Positions 1 to 7,702 of a DNA stretch of 28,716 bases are shown here, piece after piece. The number at the start of each line of letters is the position of its first letter. The stretch's first letter is position 1. Origin of the DNA: Patescibacteria group bacterium (GTDB lineage Bacteria > Patescibacteriota > Patescibacteriia > Patescibacteriales > UBA12465); the NCBI GenBank assembly GCA_021734825.1, contig JAIPIE010000002.1, positions 1 through 28,716 on the forward strand, written 5' to 3'. The notes beneath the pieces are model-generated. The model worked only from the letters and a program-made list of their open reading frames with translations. It ran no database searches and was not told the origin of the DNA. A program made the translations under genes and the position numbers.

Positions 1-59
1 GTCAAAAAGAATTACGTGCGGCGACCGATAAAGTCAAAAAACAGGGACAGAAAAAATAA
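1..59 (+). CDS. C-terminal end of an upstream gene (partial)
   Basis: Reading from base 3 gives an open frame ending QKELRAATDKVKKQGQKK and then TAA at 57-59. The lysine-rich tail and the hairpin terminator that follows fit the end of a real gene. The other two forward frames give less plausible endings. Too little is present to name the protein, and the frame choice is an inference. Confidence 0.4.
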   Translation, partial: QKELRAATDKVKKQGQKK

Positions 60-74
60 TAATATTGAACTATT

Positions 75-122
75 AAAAACCCCACGTGGTCGATAGACTT
101 ATACATGGGGTTTTTTGTTTTT
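75..122. terminator. Shared (bidirectional) intrinsic terminator
   Basis: A perfect 10-bp stem, AAAAACCCCA (75-84) with TGGGGTTTTT (106-115), encloses a 21-base loop. On the plus strand it runs into T-rich sequence to 125. Read on the minus strand, the closing arm also ends in GGGG followed by five T. It lies between two converging genes, one ending at 59 (plus) and one ending at 128 (minus), so it probably stops both. Confidence 0.8.
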
Positions 123-127
123 TTAAT

Positions 128-1048
128 TTAATTGCCGGGAACTAACACTGTAAATGGCTTTGATCCTGGATAAGCTTTGTAGCCATAGTCAGTACAGAAT
201 TTTTTAATATTCTGACGGTAGTAGTCTGGTTTTGAATCTTGAATTAGTCCGATTAAGAAATAGGAGACTGCCATGGCCCAACCTTTATCCGCATCTTTTG
301 GGGGCATTAATTCTAAGCGATGTTTCGGGTCACCAAAATATTTATTTTCAGCAAAGCTAATAACTAATTCGTCTTTTGAGCGAACAACAAATTTAGCGTG
401 TCGGGACTCGCCCAAACTAAAAGCACGCAAAGATAGATTCGGCCCAAAGAGTTCACTTTTTTTAATTTCTAACATCGGGGCAATGGCCGCCCATTCGTTT
501 GGCAGAATAAAGGAGTAAGCCTGGTATTTTCGAAAATTCTTTGGCAGCTTGAGACTAAAAATAAATTTTTCTATTTTTTCCGCTTTTTCTTGGCTGGCAG
601 CTAAAAACATGCCCAGGTAAGTAGAGACATTATAAGTATATGGCTCAGCCAATTTAGGGAAGACTTGAACTTCATCAGCAATTTTAGCGGCACTAGAATT
701 GGCGGAGCAGGTAAATAGCACCGTTTTTAAACCAGCCTTATGCGCCGCTTTTAGTTCCCAAACAGAATCTTTTTCACCTGAAGCAGAAATGATTAGGCCG
801 TGACTGATAGTTTTGTTTTTTATTAAATCACGATAGCGCTTAAGTATTTCTTTGAAATTACTTTCACTGGCAAAAATAGCTTTTTGTTGATCAAATAAAG
901 CTAGTCCAGCATTAAGAGCATTACCGCTGCCGACCACCAAGGGAAAAGGGTATTTTTTTAAATCAAGACGAGGGATTTTGTTATTTCTAAAAAATTCCAG
1001 TGCTTTTAAAACACTAATGTTTAAAGAATCAAGTTCTAGATTTGGCAT
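128..1048 (-). CDS. SIS-domain protein (putative phosphosugar isomerase/binding protein)
   Basis: A 306-residue soluble protein with a sugar-isomerase (SIS) fold. SIS domains bind phosphorylated sugars in isomerases such as GlmS and phosphoglucose/phosphomannose isomerase, and in sugar-sensing regulators. A glycine-rich strand-loop GSGNA lies at residues 40-44. The typical phosphosugar loop SASGEKD is at 88-94, followed by the helix KAAHKAGLKTVLFTCS. A second, less conserved half contains LPNEWAAIAPMLEIKKSELFG. No helix-turn-helix is apparent, so a regulator of the RpiR type is unlikely. The ATG at 1046-1048 lies about 30 bases downstream of a near-consensus promoter and has no clear Shine-Dalgarno site. 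The gene is transcribed divergently from yebC and ends at a shared terminator. The exact substrate is unknown; bifunctional phosphoglucose/phosphomannose isomerase is one possibility. Confidence 0.75.
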   Translation of the reverse strand: MPNLELDSLNISVLKALEFFRNNKIPRLDLKKYPFPLVVGSGNALNAGLALFDQQKAIFASESNFKEILKRYRDLIKNKTISHGLIISASGEKDSVWELKAAHKAGLKTVLFTCSANSSAAKIADEVQVFPKLAEPYTYNVSTYLGMFLAASQEKAEKIEKFIFSLKLPKNFRKYQAYSFILPNEWAAIAPMLEIKKSELFGPNLSLRAFSLGESRHAKFVVRSKDELVISFAENKYFGDPKHRLELMPPKDADKGWAMAVSYFLIGLIQDSKPDYYRQNIKKFCTDYGYKAYPGSKPFTVLVPGN

Positions 1049-1084
1049 ATTGTTGATAATTTAGCTAATTTTATTGGTGTTTTC

Positions 1085-1113
1085 ATTATAACGGATATTG
1101 ATTTTTATTTCAA
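1085..1113 (-). promoter_or_regulatory. Promoter of the SIS-domain gene
   Basis: On the minus strand a -35 box TTGAAA (plus-strand 1108-1113) and a -10 box TATAAT (1085-1090) are separated by exactly 17 bases. The predicted start of transcription is near 1078, giving a leader of about 30 bases. This is close to the sigma-70 consensus and overlaps the candidate yebC promoter on the other strand. Confidence 0.75.
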
Positions 1114-1126
1114 TTTAAGATAAGAT
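1098..1126 (+). promoter_or_regulatory. Candidate promoter of yebC
   Basis: TTGATT (1098-1103), a 17-base spacer and TAAGAT (1121-1126) would start transcription near 1133, about 23 bases before the yebC ATG. The -10 box matches consensus at four of six positions, so this is weaker than the opposing promoter that it overlaps. Confidence 0.5.
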
Positions 1127-1155
1127 TGGGGCGTAAATAATTAATTTCTAAACTT

Positions 1156-1878
1156 ATGTCCGGACACTCAAAATGGGCAACAACGCATCGTCAAAAAGAA
1201 ATTGTTGATGCTAAGCGTGGGGCCGTATTTACTAAATTTGCTAATTTAATTTCCATCGCTGCTAAACAAGGCGGAGACCCTGATGCTAACCCGAGCTTAC
1301 GAGCAGCCATTGACCGTGCTCGTAGTATGAGCATGCCTAAAGATAATATTGAGAGAGCCATAAAGAAAGGAACAGGAGAGTTAGAGGGCGCACAAATAGA
1401 AGAATTATATTATGAAGGAATTGGCCCAGCTAATGTACAAATTATTGTTAAGTGTTTAACTGATAGTCGTAATCGCAGTGCCGCCAACGTTAGACATTTG
1501 TTTAGCAAAAATAATGGTTCTCTTGGTTCAGTGATGTGGAACTTTGAACAGGCTGGTGTTATTATGTTAAGCCAAGAGTCTCTTGATGCGGAAAAAATTA
1601 ATTTTGACGAATTTGAACTAGAGCTGATTGATAATGGTGCTAACGATATTATTAAAGCGGAGGAGGGCTTAACTATCTATACAGCCTTAAGTGATTTTCA
1701 GAAAATGCAGGATTATTTGAAATCTAGAAATTTGAACACTGAATCAGCTGAGATTGAATATGTGGCGAAAGAAAAAATAAATTTATCGGATGATGATCAA
1801 GCCCTTGCCGATAAATTCTTAGAAGAACTGGAGGATAATGAAGATGTTAGCGCCTGTTACACTAATATTGCCGATTAG
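1156..1878 (+). CDS. yebC: YebC/PmpR family protein (TACO1 family)
   Basis: A 240-residue YebC-family protein, the usual length. The N-terminus MSGHSKWATTHRQKEIVDAKRGAVFTKF matches the family signature. Further hallmarks are the NPSLRAAIDRARSMSMPKDNIERAIKKGTG segment and the YEGIGPANVQIIVKCLTDSRNRSAANVRHLFSKNNGSLG core. Family members were long annotated as DNA-binding transcriptional regulators. More recent work on YebC and mitochondrial TACO1 supports a ribosome-associated role in translating difficult stretches such as polyproline. The sequence alone does not separate the two roles. Its neighbour ruvC is a common partner of yebC in bacterial genomes. The ATG is not preceded by a Shine-Dalgarno site. 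Confidence 0.95.
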   Translation: MSGHSKWATTHRQKEIVDAKRGAVFTKFANLISIAAKQGGDPDANPSLRAAIDRARSMSMPKDNIERAIKKGTGELEGAQIEELYYEGIGPANVQIIVKCLTDSRNRSAANVRHLFSKNNGSLGSVMWNFEQAGVIMLSQESLDAEKINFDEFELELIDNGANDIIKAEEGLTIYTALSDFQKMQDYLKSRNLNTESAEIEYVAKEKINLSDDDQALADKFLEELEDNEDVSACYTNIAD

Positions 1879-1903
1879 TTTAAAGATTTAAATTATTTGT
1901 TAA

Positions 1904-1936
1904 GACTTAGAACCGGCTAAAGACTAGTTTTGAGTC
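1904..1936 (+). promoter_or_regulatory. Hairpin immediately upstream of ruvC
   Basis: GACTTAGAAC (1904-1913) pairs with GTTTTGAGTC (1927-1936) over 10 bp, including two G-U pairs, around a 13-base loop. It ends nine bases before the ruvC ATG. No U-tract follows, so it is not an intrinsic terminator. A role in mRNA processing or in translation initiation of a gene without a Shine-Dalgarno site is possible but unproven. Confidence 0.45.
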
Positions 1937-1945
1937 GCACCGTCT

Positions 1946-2425
1946 ATGGCAAAAATTATTTTAGGTATTGACCCAGGAATTGCCGACACTGGCTACGGTT
2001 TTGTGCGAGTTGACGGCAGTCGCCTTGAGTGCTTAGCTTATGGTTCTATTAAAACCTCAGCTAAAGAGGAATTGCCTGTGCGTTTACAAATATTACATAA
2101 AGAACTGAGCGCTTTAATTAAAAAATATAAACCAGAAAAAGCTGCCGTTGAACAATTATTTTTTAATAAAAATGTACGTACCGCTTTAATTGTTGGTCAA
2201 GCGCGAGGAGTGGCTTTGCTGACCATCAGTTTAGCTAAGTTACCGATTATAGATTTTACTCCAGGGCAGGTAAAGCAAGCGGTTTCTGCTTATGGGCAGG
2301 CCTCAAAGTTACAAGTACAAAAAATGGTAAAATTAATTTTAAATTTAAAGGAGTTGCCACAGCCTGATGATGCGGCCGATGCCTTGGCAGTGGCAATCTG
2401 TGGAGCTAATCATCGTCAATATTAA
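1946..2425 (+). CDS. ruvC: Crossover junction endodeoxyribonuclease RuvC
   Basis: A 159-residue RuvC, slightly shorter than the E. coli enzyme of about 173. RuvC is the dimeric nuclease that cuts Holliday junctions brought to it by RuvAB during recombination and fork repair. The four acidic metal-binding residues are all visible: D9 in GIDPG, E69 in AVEQLFF, and D142 and D145 in PQPDDAADALAVAICG. The conserved NKNVRTALIVGQARGV helix (74-89) and TPGQVKQAVSAYGQASKLQVQKMV (105-128) are also present. The protein should be active. It follows yebC by 67 bases and precedes the first glycogen synthase by 9 bases. ruvA and ruvB are not in the window. Confidence 0.96.
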   Translation: MAKIILGIDPGIADTGYGFVRVDGSRLECLAYGSIKTSAKEELPVRLQILHKELSALIKKYKPEKAAVEQLFFNKNVRTALIVGQARGVALLTISLAKLPIIDFTPGQVKQAVSAYGQASKLQVQKMVKLILNLKELPQPDDAADALAVAICGANHRQY

Positions 2426-2434
2426 TGAAAATTT

Positions 2435-3904
2435 ATGAGCAAAGCTTTAAAAATAGTACATATTGCTTCTGAGGTTGCCCCGTTCTCCAAAACGGGGGGG
2501 CTGGGTGATGTTGTGCGTAGTTTGCCCAAGGCACTTAATCGTTTAGGGCATGATGTGCGCATCATTACGCCGCTATATGGCAAGATAATCAATAAATCTG
2601 AACATAATCTTAAGCTTTTATTTGCTGATATAAAAGTTGTGCTTAATTCATCCGAGAGCGTAACAGTTAATTATTGGCAAGGTCAGTTAATGGAAGGTTT
2701 GCCTGTTTATTTTATTGAATATGCTCACTTTTTTTCTAAACATAAAAGTTTATATGGCTCCAGCCGCGAGAATGCACGTTTTTTAGTGTTTGATGTGGCC
2801 GCTTTAAAACTTCTGTCTTTATTAAAATTTCAAGCTGATATTATTCATTGTCATGATTGGCAGACAGGTCTGATTCCTTATTATTTAAAACATGATTTTC
2901 GCTATTCTAAAACTTTAAAGAATGCCAAGACGGTTTTTACTATCCATAATTTAATTTTTCAGTTTGGACATAATTGGTGGGGAGTTCCGGTAGCTAATAA
3001 AGATTATGGACGTAGTCGTATTCCTCATCTTGATAATCCTCAGTTGGAGAATATTAATTTTGCCAAGCGAGCGATCTTATCAGCTGATGTTATTAATACT
3101 GTTAGTGAGCAGTATCGGATGGAAATTATGACTAAGAAATTTGGTCAGGACTTACATCAGATTTTACGTAATCGTTCTGAGCGTTTATTCGGCATCATTA
3201 ATGGCATTGATTATAATGCCTATAATCCCGAAAAAGATGCTGGCTTAGTACAAAGATATGGGGTCAACACTTTAGGTAAACGCCTATCGGCGAAAAAAAT
3301 AAATAAACTTGCCTTTCAGACAAAGGTCGGTTTACCTCAAGAATCCTTAACGCCGATGATTTGTACAACATCTAGAGTTACCTTCCAAAAAGGATTTAAT
3401 CTTATTCTCGATGTTATGCCGGCCCTATTACGCCTGGATGTTCAGTTAGTTTTTATGGGTGATGGTAGTAAAGAGTATATTAGCAGTTTGAAAGGTTGGC
3501 AAAAAAAATTCAGTCGTAAAATTGTCTGGCTGCCTTTCGACGAAAAAATGGAAACATCTTTATACGCTGCTTCGGATTTCTTTTTATTGCCATCCAATCA
3601 TGAGCCTTGTGGCATTAATCAGTTAATTGCTATGCGCTATGGCTGTATTCCAGTGGTTAGAGAAATAGGTGGCTTGTATGATACAGTCGATGATTATAAC
3701 CCGGCCACTAAAAGAGGTAATGGTTTTACCTTCCAACAAGAAGATGGCTTAGATTTTTTTGGCGCCATTAGCCGTGGTTTAGAAAATTTTAAACATCGTT
3801 TTGCCTGGGAAGATTTGGTGAAGCAAGTGATGAAACAATCTAATAGTTGGGAAATTCCTGCTAAAAAATATGTTCAGCTTTACCGTCGCGCTAAACGTTT
3901 ATAA
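2435..3904 (+). CDS. glgA: Glycogen synthase 1 (GlgA-like, GT5)
   Basis: A 489-residue GT5 glucosyltransferase with two Rossmann domains. Family members extend alpha-1,4-glucan from ADP-glucose (or UDP-glucose). The N-terminal signature IASEVAPFSKTGGLGDVVRSLP carries the Lys-Thr-Gly-Gly-Leu nucleotide-sugar motif. It is followed by HCHDWQTGLIPYYL, TIHNLIFQFG and INGIDYNAYNP. The C-terminal domain has TSRVTFQKGFNLI and the acceptor/donor motif EPCGINQLIAMRYGCIPVVREIGGLYDTV. All key motifs are intact. It starts 9 bases after ruvC and ends 2 bases before the GH57 gene, so the genes are probably cotranscribed. A second GlgA-like gene at 6173 is clearly diverged from it. Donor specificity cannot be read from the sequence. 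Confidence 0.92.
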   Translation: MSKALKIVHIASEVAPFSKTGGLGDVVRSLPKALNRLGHDVRIITPLYGKIINKSEHNLKLLFADIKVVLNSSESVTVNYWQGQLMEGLPVYFIEYAHFFSKHKSLYGSSRENARFLVFDVAALKLLSLLKFQADIIHCHDWQTGLIPYYLKHDFRYSKTLKNAKTVFTIHNLIFQFGHNWWGVPVANKDYGRSRIPHLDNPQLENINFAKRAILSADVINTVSEQYRMEIMTKKFGQDLHQILRNRSERLFGIINGIDYNAYNPEKDAGLVQRYGVNTLGKRLSAKKINKLAFQTKVGLPQESLTPMICTTSRVTFQKGFNLILDVMPALLRLDVQLVFMGDGSKEYISSLKGWQKKFSRKIVWLPFDEKMETSLYAASDFFLLPSNHEPCGINQLIAMRYGCIPVVREIGGLYDTVDDYNPATKRGNGFTFQQEDGLDFFGAISRGLENFKHRFAWEDLVKQVMKQSNSWEIPAKKYVQLYRRAKRL

Positions 3905-3906
3905 TT

Positions 3907-5076
3907 ATGATTTGGATTAATTTCTTTCATCTCTATCAGCCAGCTAATAGCCCAATTGAACGCATTCAAGAGGCGGTTGATAAAAGTTATGCGCGCCTAG
4001 CTCGTTTAATGCTAGAGCATCCGCATTTAAAGTTCACCGCTAATATCAGTGGCTGCCTTTTGGAACGCTTACAAGAGAGTAGCTCTACCGCCATCATTAA
4101 TGATTGGCGGACTTTACTAAAGTCTGGACGACTGGAGTTAGTGGGTTCCGCCGCTTATCACGCCTTTCTCCCCTTTATTGATGAGGAGGAAATTCGTTAT
4201 CAAATTAAACGACAAGAAGAATTGACTTGGGAAATATTAGGCGTGGACATCAAGCAGGGAGGTTTCTTTTTGCCTGAGATGGCCTATACTCCCGCTTTGG
4301 GAAAATTGATTAAAAATTTGGGTTATAAATGGTTGATTTTGGATGAGGCCTCTTTACCGGATACCCTCACTAATCCGCAAACAGCTTATATCGATGCTAA
4401 TAGTGGCCTTTCTGTTTTAGTGAGACAGAGAGAATTCTCTAATGCTTATGCGCCCGATCTTATTAATGATTTAGCTAAAGTAAATAAGCTGCCACAAATT
4501 ATAGTGACTGCCACTGACGCAGAATTATATGGTCTGCGCCATGAAGATCCGAGCGCCGAACTGGAGAAAATGGTTAAGATTAAAGATTTGCAAACAAACA
4601 CCATTAGTGATTATTTGGATACGCTGGATAAGTTGCCTTCAATAAAATTTCAATCGGCTTCATGGGAGACAAATTGGCAGCATGATCAAAAACAGCCTTT
4701 TGCGATTTGGAAAGAGAAGGGAAATAAAACCCAAACATTATTATGGGACTTAGCAGCCTTAGCGCTTAAGGCTGGGAAAAAATTTAAAAATGATAATAAC
4801 TATGCTTGGTATCGCTGGCATTTAAGTCGTGGCTTGGCTAGCTGTTCTTTTTGGTGGGCTAGTGGTCGTAATTTCTCTCATAATTTTGGACCGATTGCTT
4901 GGAATCCCGATGAAGTTGAGAATGGTTTAAATGATTTATTACGCTCGCTGCGCTCGCTTGAAGATAAGCGTTCTCTGAAATATAAAATAAAAGCAGAGAA
5001 GTTAGCAAGTGATATAAAGAAATCTTTGTGGACGAGACATTGGTCAGATTATTGGTTAAACACAAATAGCAATTAA
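3907..5076 (+). CDS. Glycoside hydrolase family 57 protein (amylase/glucanotransferase-like)
   Basis: A 389-residue GH57 catalytic domain without the C-terminal extensions of many longer family members. GH57 enzymes are retaining alpha-glucan hydrolases, 4-alpha-glucanotransferases or branching enzymes. Motif 1 is FHLYQPAN (H8, Q11, P12). The likely nucleophile is E124 in GGFFLPEMAYTPAL, and the likely acid/base is D204 in VTATDAELYG. The LILDEASL segment (143-150) and the aromatic SCSFWWASG segment (312-320) are typical substrate-cleft regions. No signal peptide is present, so the enzyme is cytoplasmic. It lies 2 bases after glycogen synthase 1. Branching, debranching and disproportionating activity cannot be told apart by eye. 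Confidence 0.85.
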   Translation: MIWINFFHLYQPANSPIERIQEAVDKSYARLARLMLEHPHLKFTANISGCLLERLQESSSTAIINDWRTLLKSGRLELVGSAAYHAFLPFIDEEEIRYQIKRQEELTWEILGVDIKQGGFFLPEMAYTPALGKLIKNLGYKWLILDEASLPDTLTNPQTAYIDANSGLSVLVRQREFSNAYAPDLINDLAKVNKLPQIIVTATDAELYGLRHEDPSAELEKMVKIKDLQTNTISDYLDTLDKLPSIKFQSASWETNWQHDQKQPFAIWKEKGNKTQTLLWDLAALALKAGKKFKNDNNYAWYRWHLSRGLASCSFWWASGRNFSHNFGPIAWNPDEVENGLNDLLRSLRSLEDKRSLKYKIKAEKLASDIKKSLWTRHWSDYWLNTNSN

Positions 5077-5103
5077 TTATTTAATTTATTTTCCGTAGGA
5101 GTC

Positions 5104-5107
5104 GGAG
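5104..5107 (+). promoter_or_regulatory. Shine-Dalgarno site of the APH-like kinase gene
   Basis: GGAG eight bases before the ATG at 5116, preceded by a second, more distant TAGGAG at 5096-5101. It is worth marking because most genes in this window lack a recognisable Shine-Dalgarno site. Confidence 0.6.
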
Positions 5108-5115
5108 CTTTCATT

Positions 5116-6159
5116 ATGAATAAAATTTTAGATTTATTTAACGAGCAGATTGTGCGCAGTTTATTAGAAAAAGAAGTTTTGCCTCTGTACCCAGATTTTA
5201 GTAAAATTTTGTCTTTTAAGATAAGACCATATAAAGAATTAATTTGGACTTCAACTTATCATGTAGTCATTGCTTACCAGGTAAAGTTTTTGCATAAAGA
5301 CGGACAAAAAATTCATTTAGAGATAGTTTGTTCGGCTCATAGTGACGAACCGCGCGAAGTGGTGTTTAAAGTTTTAAAGTATTTAGAAAAAAACTCTCTA
5401 GCAAGTGAGAATGTGGCCCTACCTCGTCCTTTATTTTTTAGTGCTGAATATAACGGCACCTTCTATCGGGCAGTTGAGGGCAAGCATCTCTTGCGTATTA
5501 TTAAAGAAGGAAGAAAATTGAAAACAAAAAAAATGGTCATTCAGGCGGCTCATTTATTTGCTACGCTACACAATTTAAAACTACCCGATGACCTGAGCAT
5601 TTTTAGTGATAATAATCGTTTATTGCGCACGGTTGTGCCCGGGCGAGATATGATTATTAAAGAGATTGGTGAACGTTTTGGCGATACTTACGTTCATGTT
5701 GTTTCAGAGTTGTATGCTGGATTCATCGCTGAAGAGGAACAATTTTTTAATAACACGGACAAACGTTGGCTTATTCATGGTGATGCTCATCCAGAGAATA
5801 TTATCTCTGCTGGTAAACATAAAATTGGCCTGATTGATTTTACTGATTTTTGTTTAGCTGATTTTGCTCGCGACCTTGGCTCTTTTATGCAGCAATTGGA
5901 GTATAAAATGATGCGCCATTTTGACGATCAAGTACTGGCTACAGCGATGAAAAAATTATTTCTCAATTCATATTTAGAGGCTGCAAATATTAAACTTGAT
6001 GAATCTCTACAGAAGCGCATAGATCTTTATTATAATTGGACTGCTATTAGAACGGCTACTTTTTGGTTGCTAAAACATGATTGTGAACCACATAAGGCTG
6101 ATAATAATATTAATAAAATAAAAAATAATTTAATTAGCAATTATCATGCTCAAGATTAA
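5116..6159 (+). CDS. APH/choline-kinase-fold phosphotransferase in the alpha-glucan island
   Basis: A 347-residue protein with an aminoglycoside-phosphotransferase-like kinase fold. The catalytic loop HGDAHPEN lies at 221-228 (catalytic D223, N228), followed by the metal-binding IDFTDF (D241) and the DFARDLGSF helix. The N-terminal lobe is divergent, with LIWTSTYHVVIAYQVKF as its likely nucleotide-binding beta sheet. The family phosphorylates small hydroxylated molecules: aminoglycosides, choline, homoserine, methylthioribose and maltose. Its place between a GH57 enzyme and a second glycogen synthase makes a sugar or maltooligosaccharide kinase the most attractive inference. A drug-resistance role is not suggested. 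No membrane segment or signal peptide is seen. It has a GGAG ribosome site, and its stop codon lies 13 bases before the preferred start of the next gene. Confidence 0.75.
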   Translation: MNKILDLFNEQIVRSLLEKEVLPLYPDFSKILSFKIRPYKELIWTSTYHVVIAYQVKFLHKDGQKIHLEIVCSAHSDEPREVVFKVLKYLEKNSLASENVALPRPLFFSAEYNGTFYRAVEGKHLLRIIKEGRKLKTKKMVIQAAHLFATLHNLKLPDDLSIFSDNNRLLRTVVPGRDMIIKEIGERFGDTYVHVVSELYAGFIAEEEQFFNNTDKRWLIHGDAHPENIISAGKHKIGLIDFTDFCLADFARDLGSFMQQLEYKMMRHFDDQVLATAMKKLFLNSYLEAANIKLDESLQKRIDLYYNWTAIRTATFWLLKHDCEPHKADNNINKIKNNLISNYHAQD

Positions 6160-6172
6160 TAAAAATAACAAA

Positions 6173-7585
6173 ATGATTACTAAAATTCTTTTTTGTGCTG
6201 CCGAAGCTGCGCCTTTGGCTAAGGTAGGAGGGCTGGCCGATGTAGTCGGCTCTTTGCCGGAAGCTTTAAAAGCGCAAGGCCTTGATGCTCGAATTTTAAT
6301 GCCGGCTCACGGTAGTATTTCGTTGAAATCTTGGAAGGCGAAGAAAATAAATTCTTTTTTAATTAAAATTGATAAAAAACAGGAGCGAGTTAATATTTGG
6401 TACATCAAAGTCAAGGGTACTAGTTATTATCTGCTTCAGAATAAAAACTATTTTTCCGGACATGTCTATGAGGGAGATAGTATTAGTAAATATTTATTTT
6501 TTGCGCGAGCAGCTTTAAAAGCTTTAAGTCTTTTACCTTTTAAGCCTCAAGTTATTCACGCTCATGATTTTCATGCGGCGAGCATTATTACTGAATTGTC
6601 TACTCAGGCGCGAACAGGGAGGCCGGGGCTTGTTTTAACTATTCATAATCTTCAACATCAGGGCTGGACAGAAGAAAAAGCTTTACTTAAATTTGATTTT
6701 TGTAAAACAGATTTTCAAGTAAGAGATAAGAATATAAGTAATAAGAAAACTAGCACCTGGATAAATTTGCTCGCCGCCGGTATTAAAAGTGCCGATAAAA
6801 TTACTACCGTTAGTCCAACTTATGCCAAAGAAATATTAACACCCGCATATGGTTACGGTCTGGAAAAATTGTTAAGCAGTCGCCGTAAAGACTTAGTTGG
6901 TATACTTAATGGCATTGATGTTAAAACCTATAATCCTGCTGGTGATATCAACTTGGCGCAAAAATATGCCAGCAAAGATGTTGTCGCTGGTAAGCAAAAT
7001 AATAAACAGGCAGTGCGCGCTTATTTAAAATTAAAAGAAGATAATTCTCCTTTATTTGTCTTTATTGCTCGTTTTTCTAATCAAAAAGGCTTGGATTTAT
7101 TTAAAGCTGAGGATTTATTAAATTTGCAGAAAAAATTTCCTTTTCAATTAGTTATTTTGGGTAGTGGGGAAGAAAAATATGAGCAAATGATTTTGGCTGT
7201 AAATAAGCAGCTACCTGATAATATGCGTACGATTATTGCTTTTGATGAAACTTTGGCGCACAACCTCTATGCGTCCGCCAATTATTTTCTTGTTCCTTCA
7301 AAGTTTGAGCCCTGTGGGTTGACACAAATGATGGCGATGCGTTATGGCGCGGTTCCAATTGTGCGCGCAACTGGAGGTTTAAAGGACACGGTTATCCATG
7401 AAAAAACTGGTCTTGTCTTTAAACAATATACGAGCCAAGCTTTCAATCGTGTGCTTAAACAGGCTTTGCTTGTATATTATCAACAGCCAGCCCTATATAA
7501 AAAGATGAGATCTGATGGTTTAAGGCAGGATTGGTCTTGGCAGGCTTCAGCTCCTGAGTATCAGCGTTTGTATCAGGAAATATAA
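6173..7585 (+). CDS. glgA: Glycogen synthase 2 (GlgA-like, GT5)
   Basis: A second GT5 glycogen/starch synthase, 470 residues from the preferred ATG at 6173. An in-frame ATG at 6146 would add nine residues and overlap the kinase gene. I prefer 6173 because family members begin a few residues before the first beta strand, here ITKILFCAAEAAPLAKVGGLADVVGSLP. Other motifs are HAHDFHAA, TIHNLQHQGW, TTVSPTYAKEI, LNGIDVKTYNP, ARFSNQKGLDLF and EPCGLTQMMAMRYGAVPIVRATGGLKDTV. It differs from the gene at 2435 throughout, so this is not a recent tandem duplication. The two may prime versus elongate, or use different donors; that is speculation. It is probably the last gene of the run that begins with yebC. 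Confidence 0.9.
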   Translation: MITKILFCAAEAAPLAKVGGLADVVGSLPEALKAQGLDARILMPAHGSISLKSWKAKKINSFLIKIDKKQERVNIWYIKVKGTSYYLLQNKNYFSGHVYEGDSISKYLFFARAALKALSLLPFKPQVIHAHDFHAASIITELSTQARTGRPGLVLTIHNLQHQGWTEEKALLKFDFCKTDFQVRDKNISNKKTSTWINLLAAGIKSADKITTVSPTYAKEILTPAYGYGLEKLLSSRRKDLVGILNGIDVKTYNPAGDINLAQKYASKDVVAGKQNNKQAVRAYLKLKEDNSPLFVFIARFSNQKGLDLFKAEDLLNLQKKFPFQLVILGSGEEKYEQMILAVNKQLPDNMRTIIAFDETLAHNLYASANYFLVPSKFEPCGLTQMMAMRYGAVPIVRATGGLKDTVIHEKTGLVFKQYTSQAFNRVLKQALLVYYQQPALYKKMRSDGLRQDWSWQASAPEYQRLYQEI

Positions 7586-7624
7586 TACCTAAGCTTTTTC
7601 TATCTGTCTTTATTTTATATTCAT

Positions 7625-7653
7625 TTGAGCTTTTCGCCTGCTTTTTGTATAAT
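7625..7653 (+). promoter_or_regulatory. Promoter of ftsK
   Basis: TTGAGC (7625-7630), a 17-base spacer and a perfect TATAAT (7648-7653). The predicted start is near 7660, giving a leader of about 43 bases that contains the ftsK ribosome site. It separates ftsK from the alpha-glucan genes upstream. Confidence 0.75.
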
Positions 7654-7688
7654 GAGAGCGTAATTATTAATACCGCCGCCATTTGGCT

Positions 7689-7693
7689 GAGGT
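7689..7693 (+). promoter_or_regulatory. Shine-Dalgarno site that fixes the ftsK start
   Basis: GAGGT lies nine bases before the ATG at 7703. Two in-frame alternatives, GTG at 7694 and ATG at 7697, are too close to this site, so 7703 is the likely start. Confidence 0.65.
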
Positions 7694-7702
7694 GTGATGT
7701 AT

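Noticed and set aside
5116..6159. Aminoglycoside resistance gene
   Set aside because: The fold is shared by many metabolic kinases. The context is alpha-glucan metabolism, and there is no mobile element nearby.
2435..7585. Recent tandem duplication of glgA
   Set aside because: The two proteins differ across their full lengths and in their conserved motifs, so any duplication is ancient or they were acquired separately.
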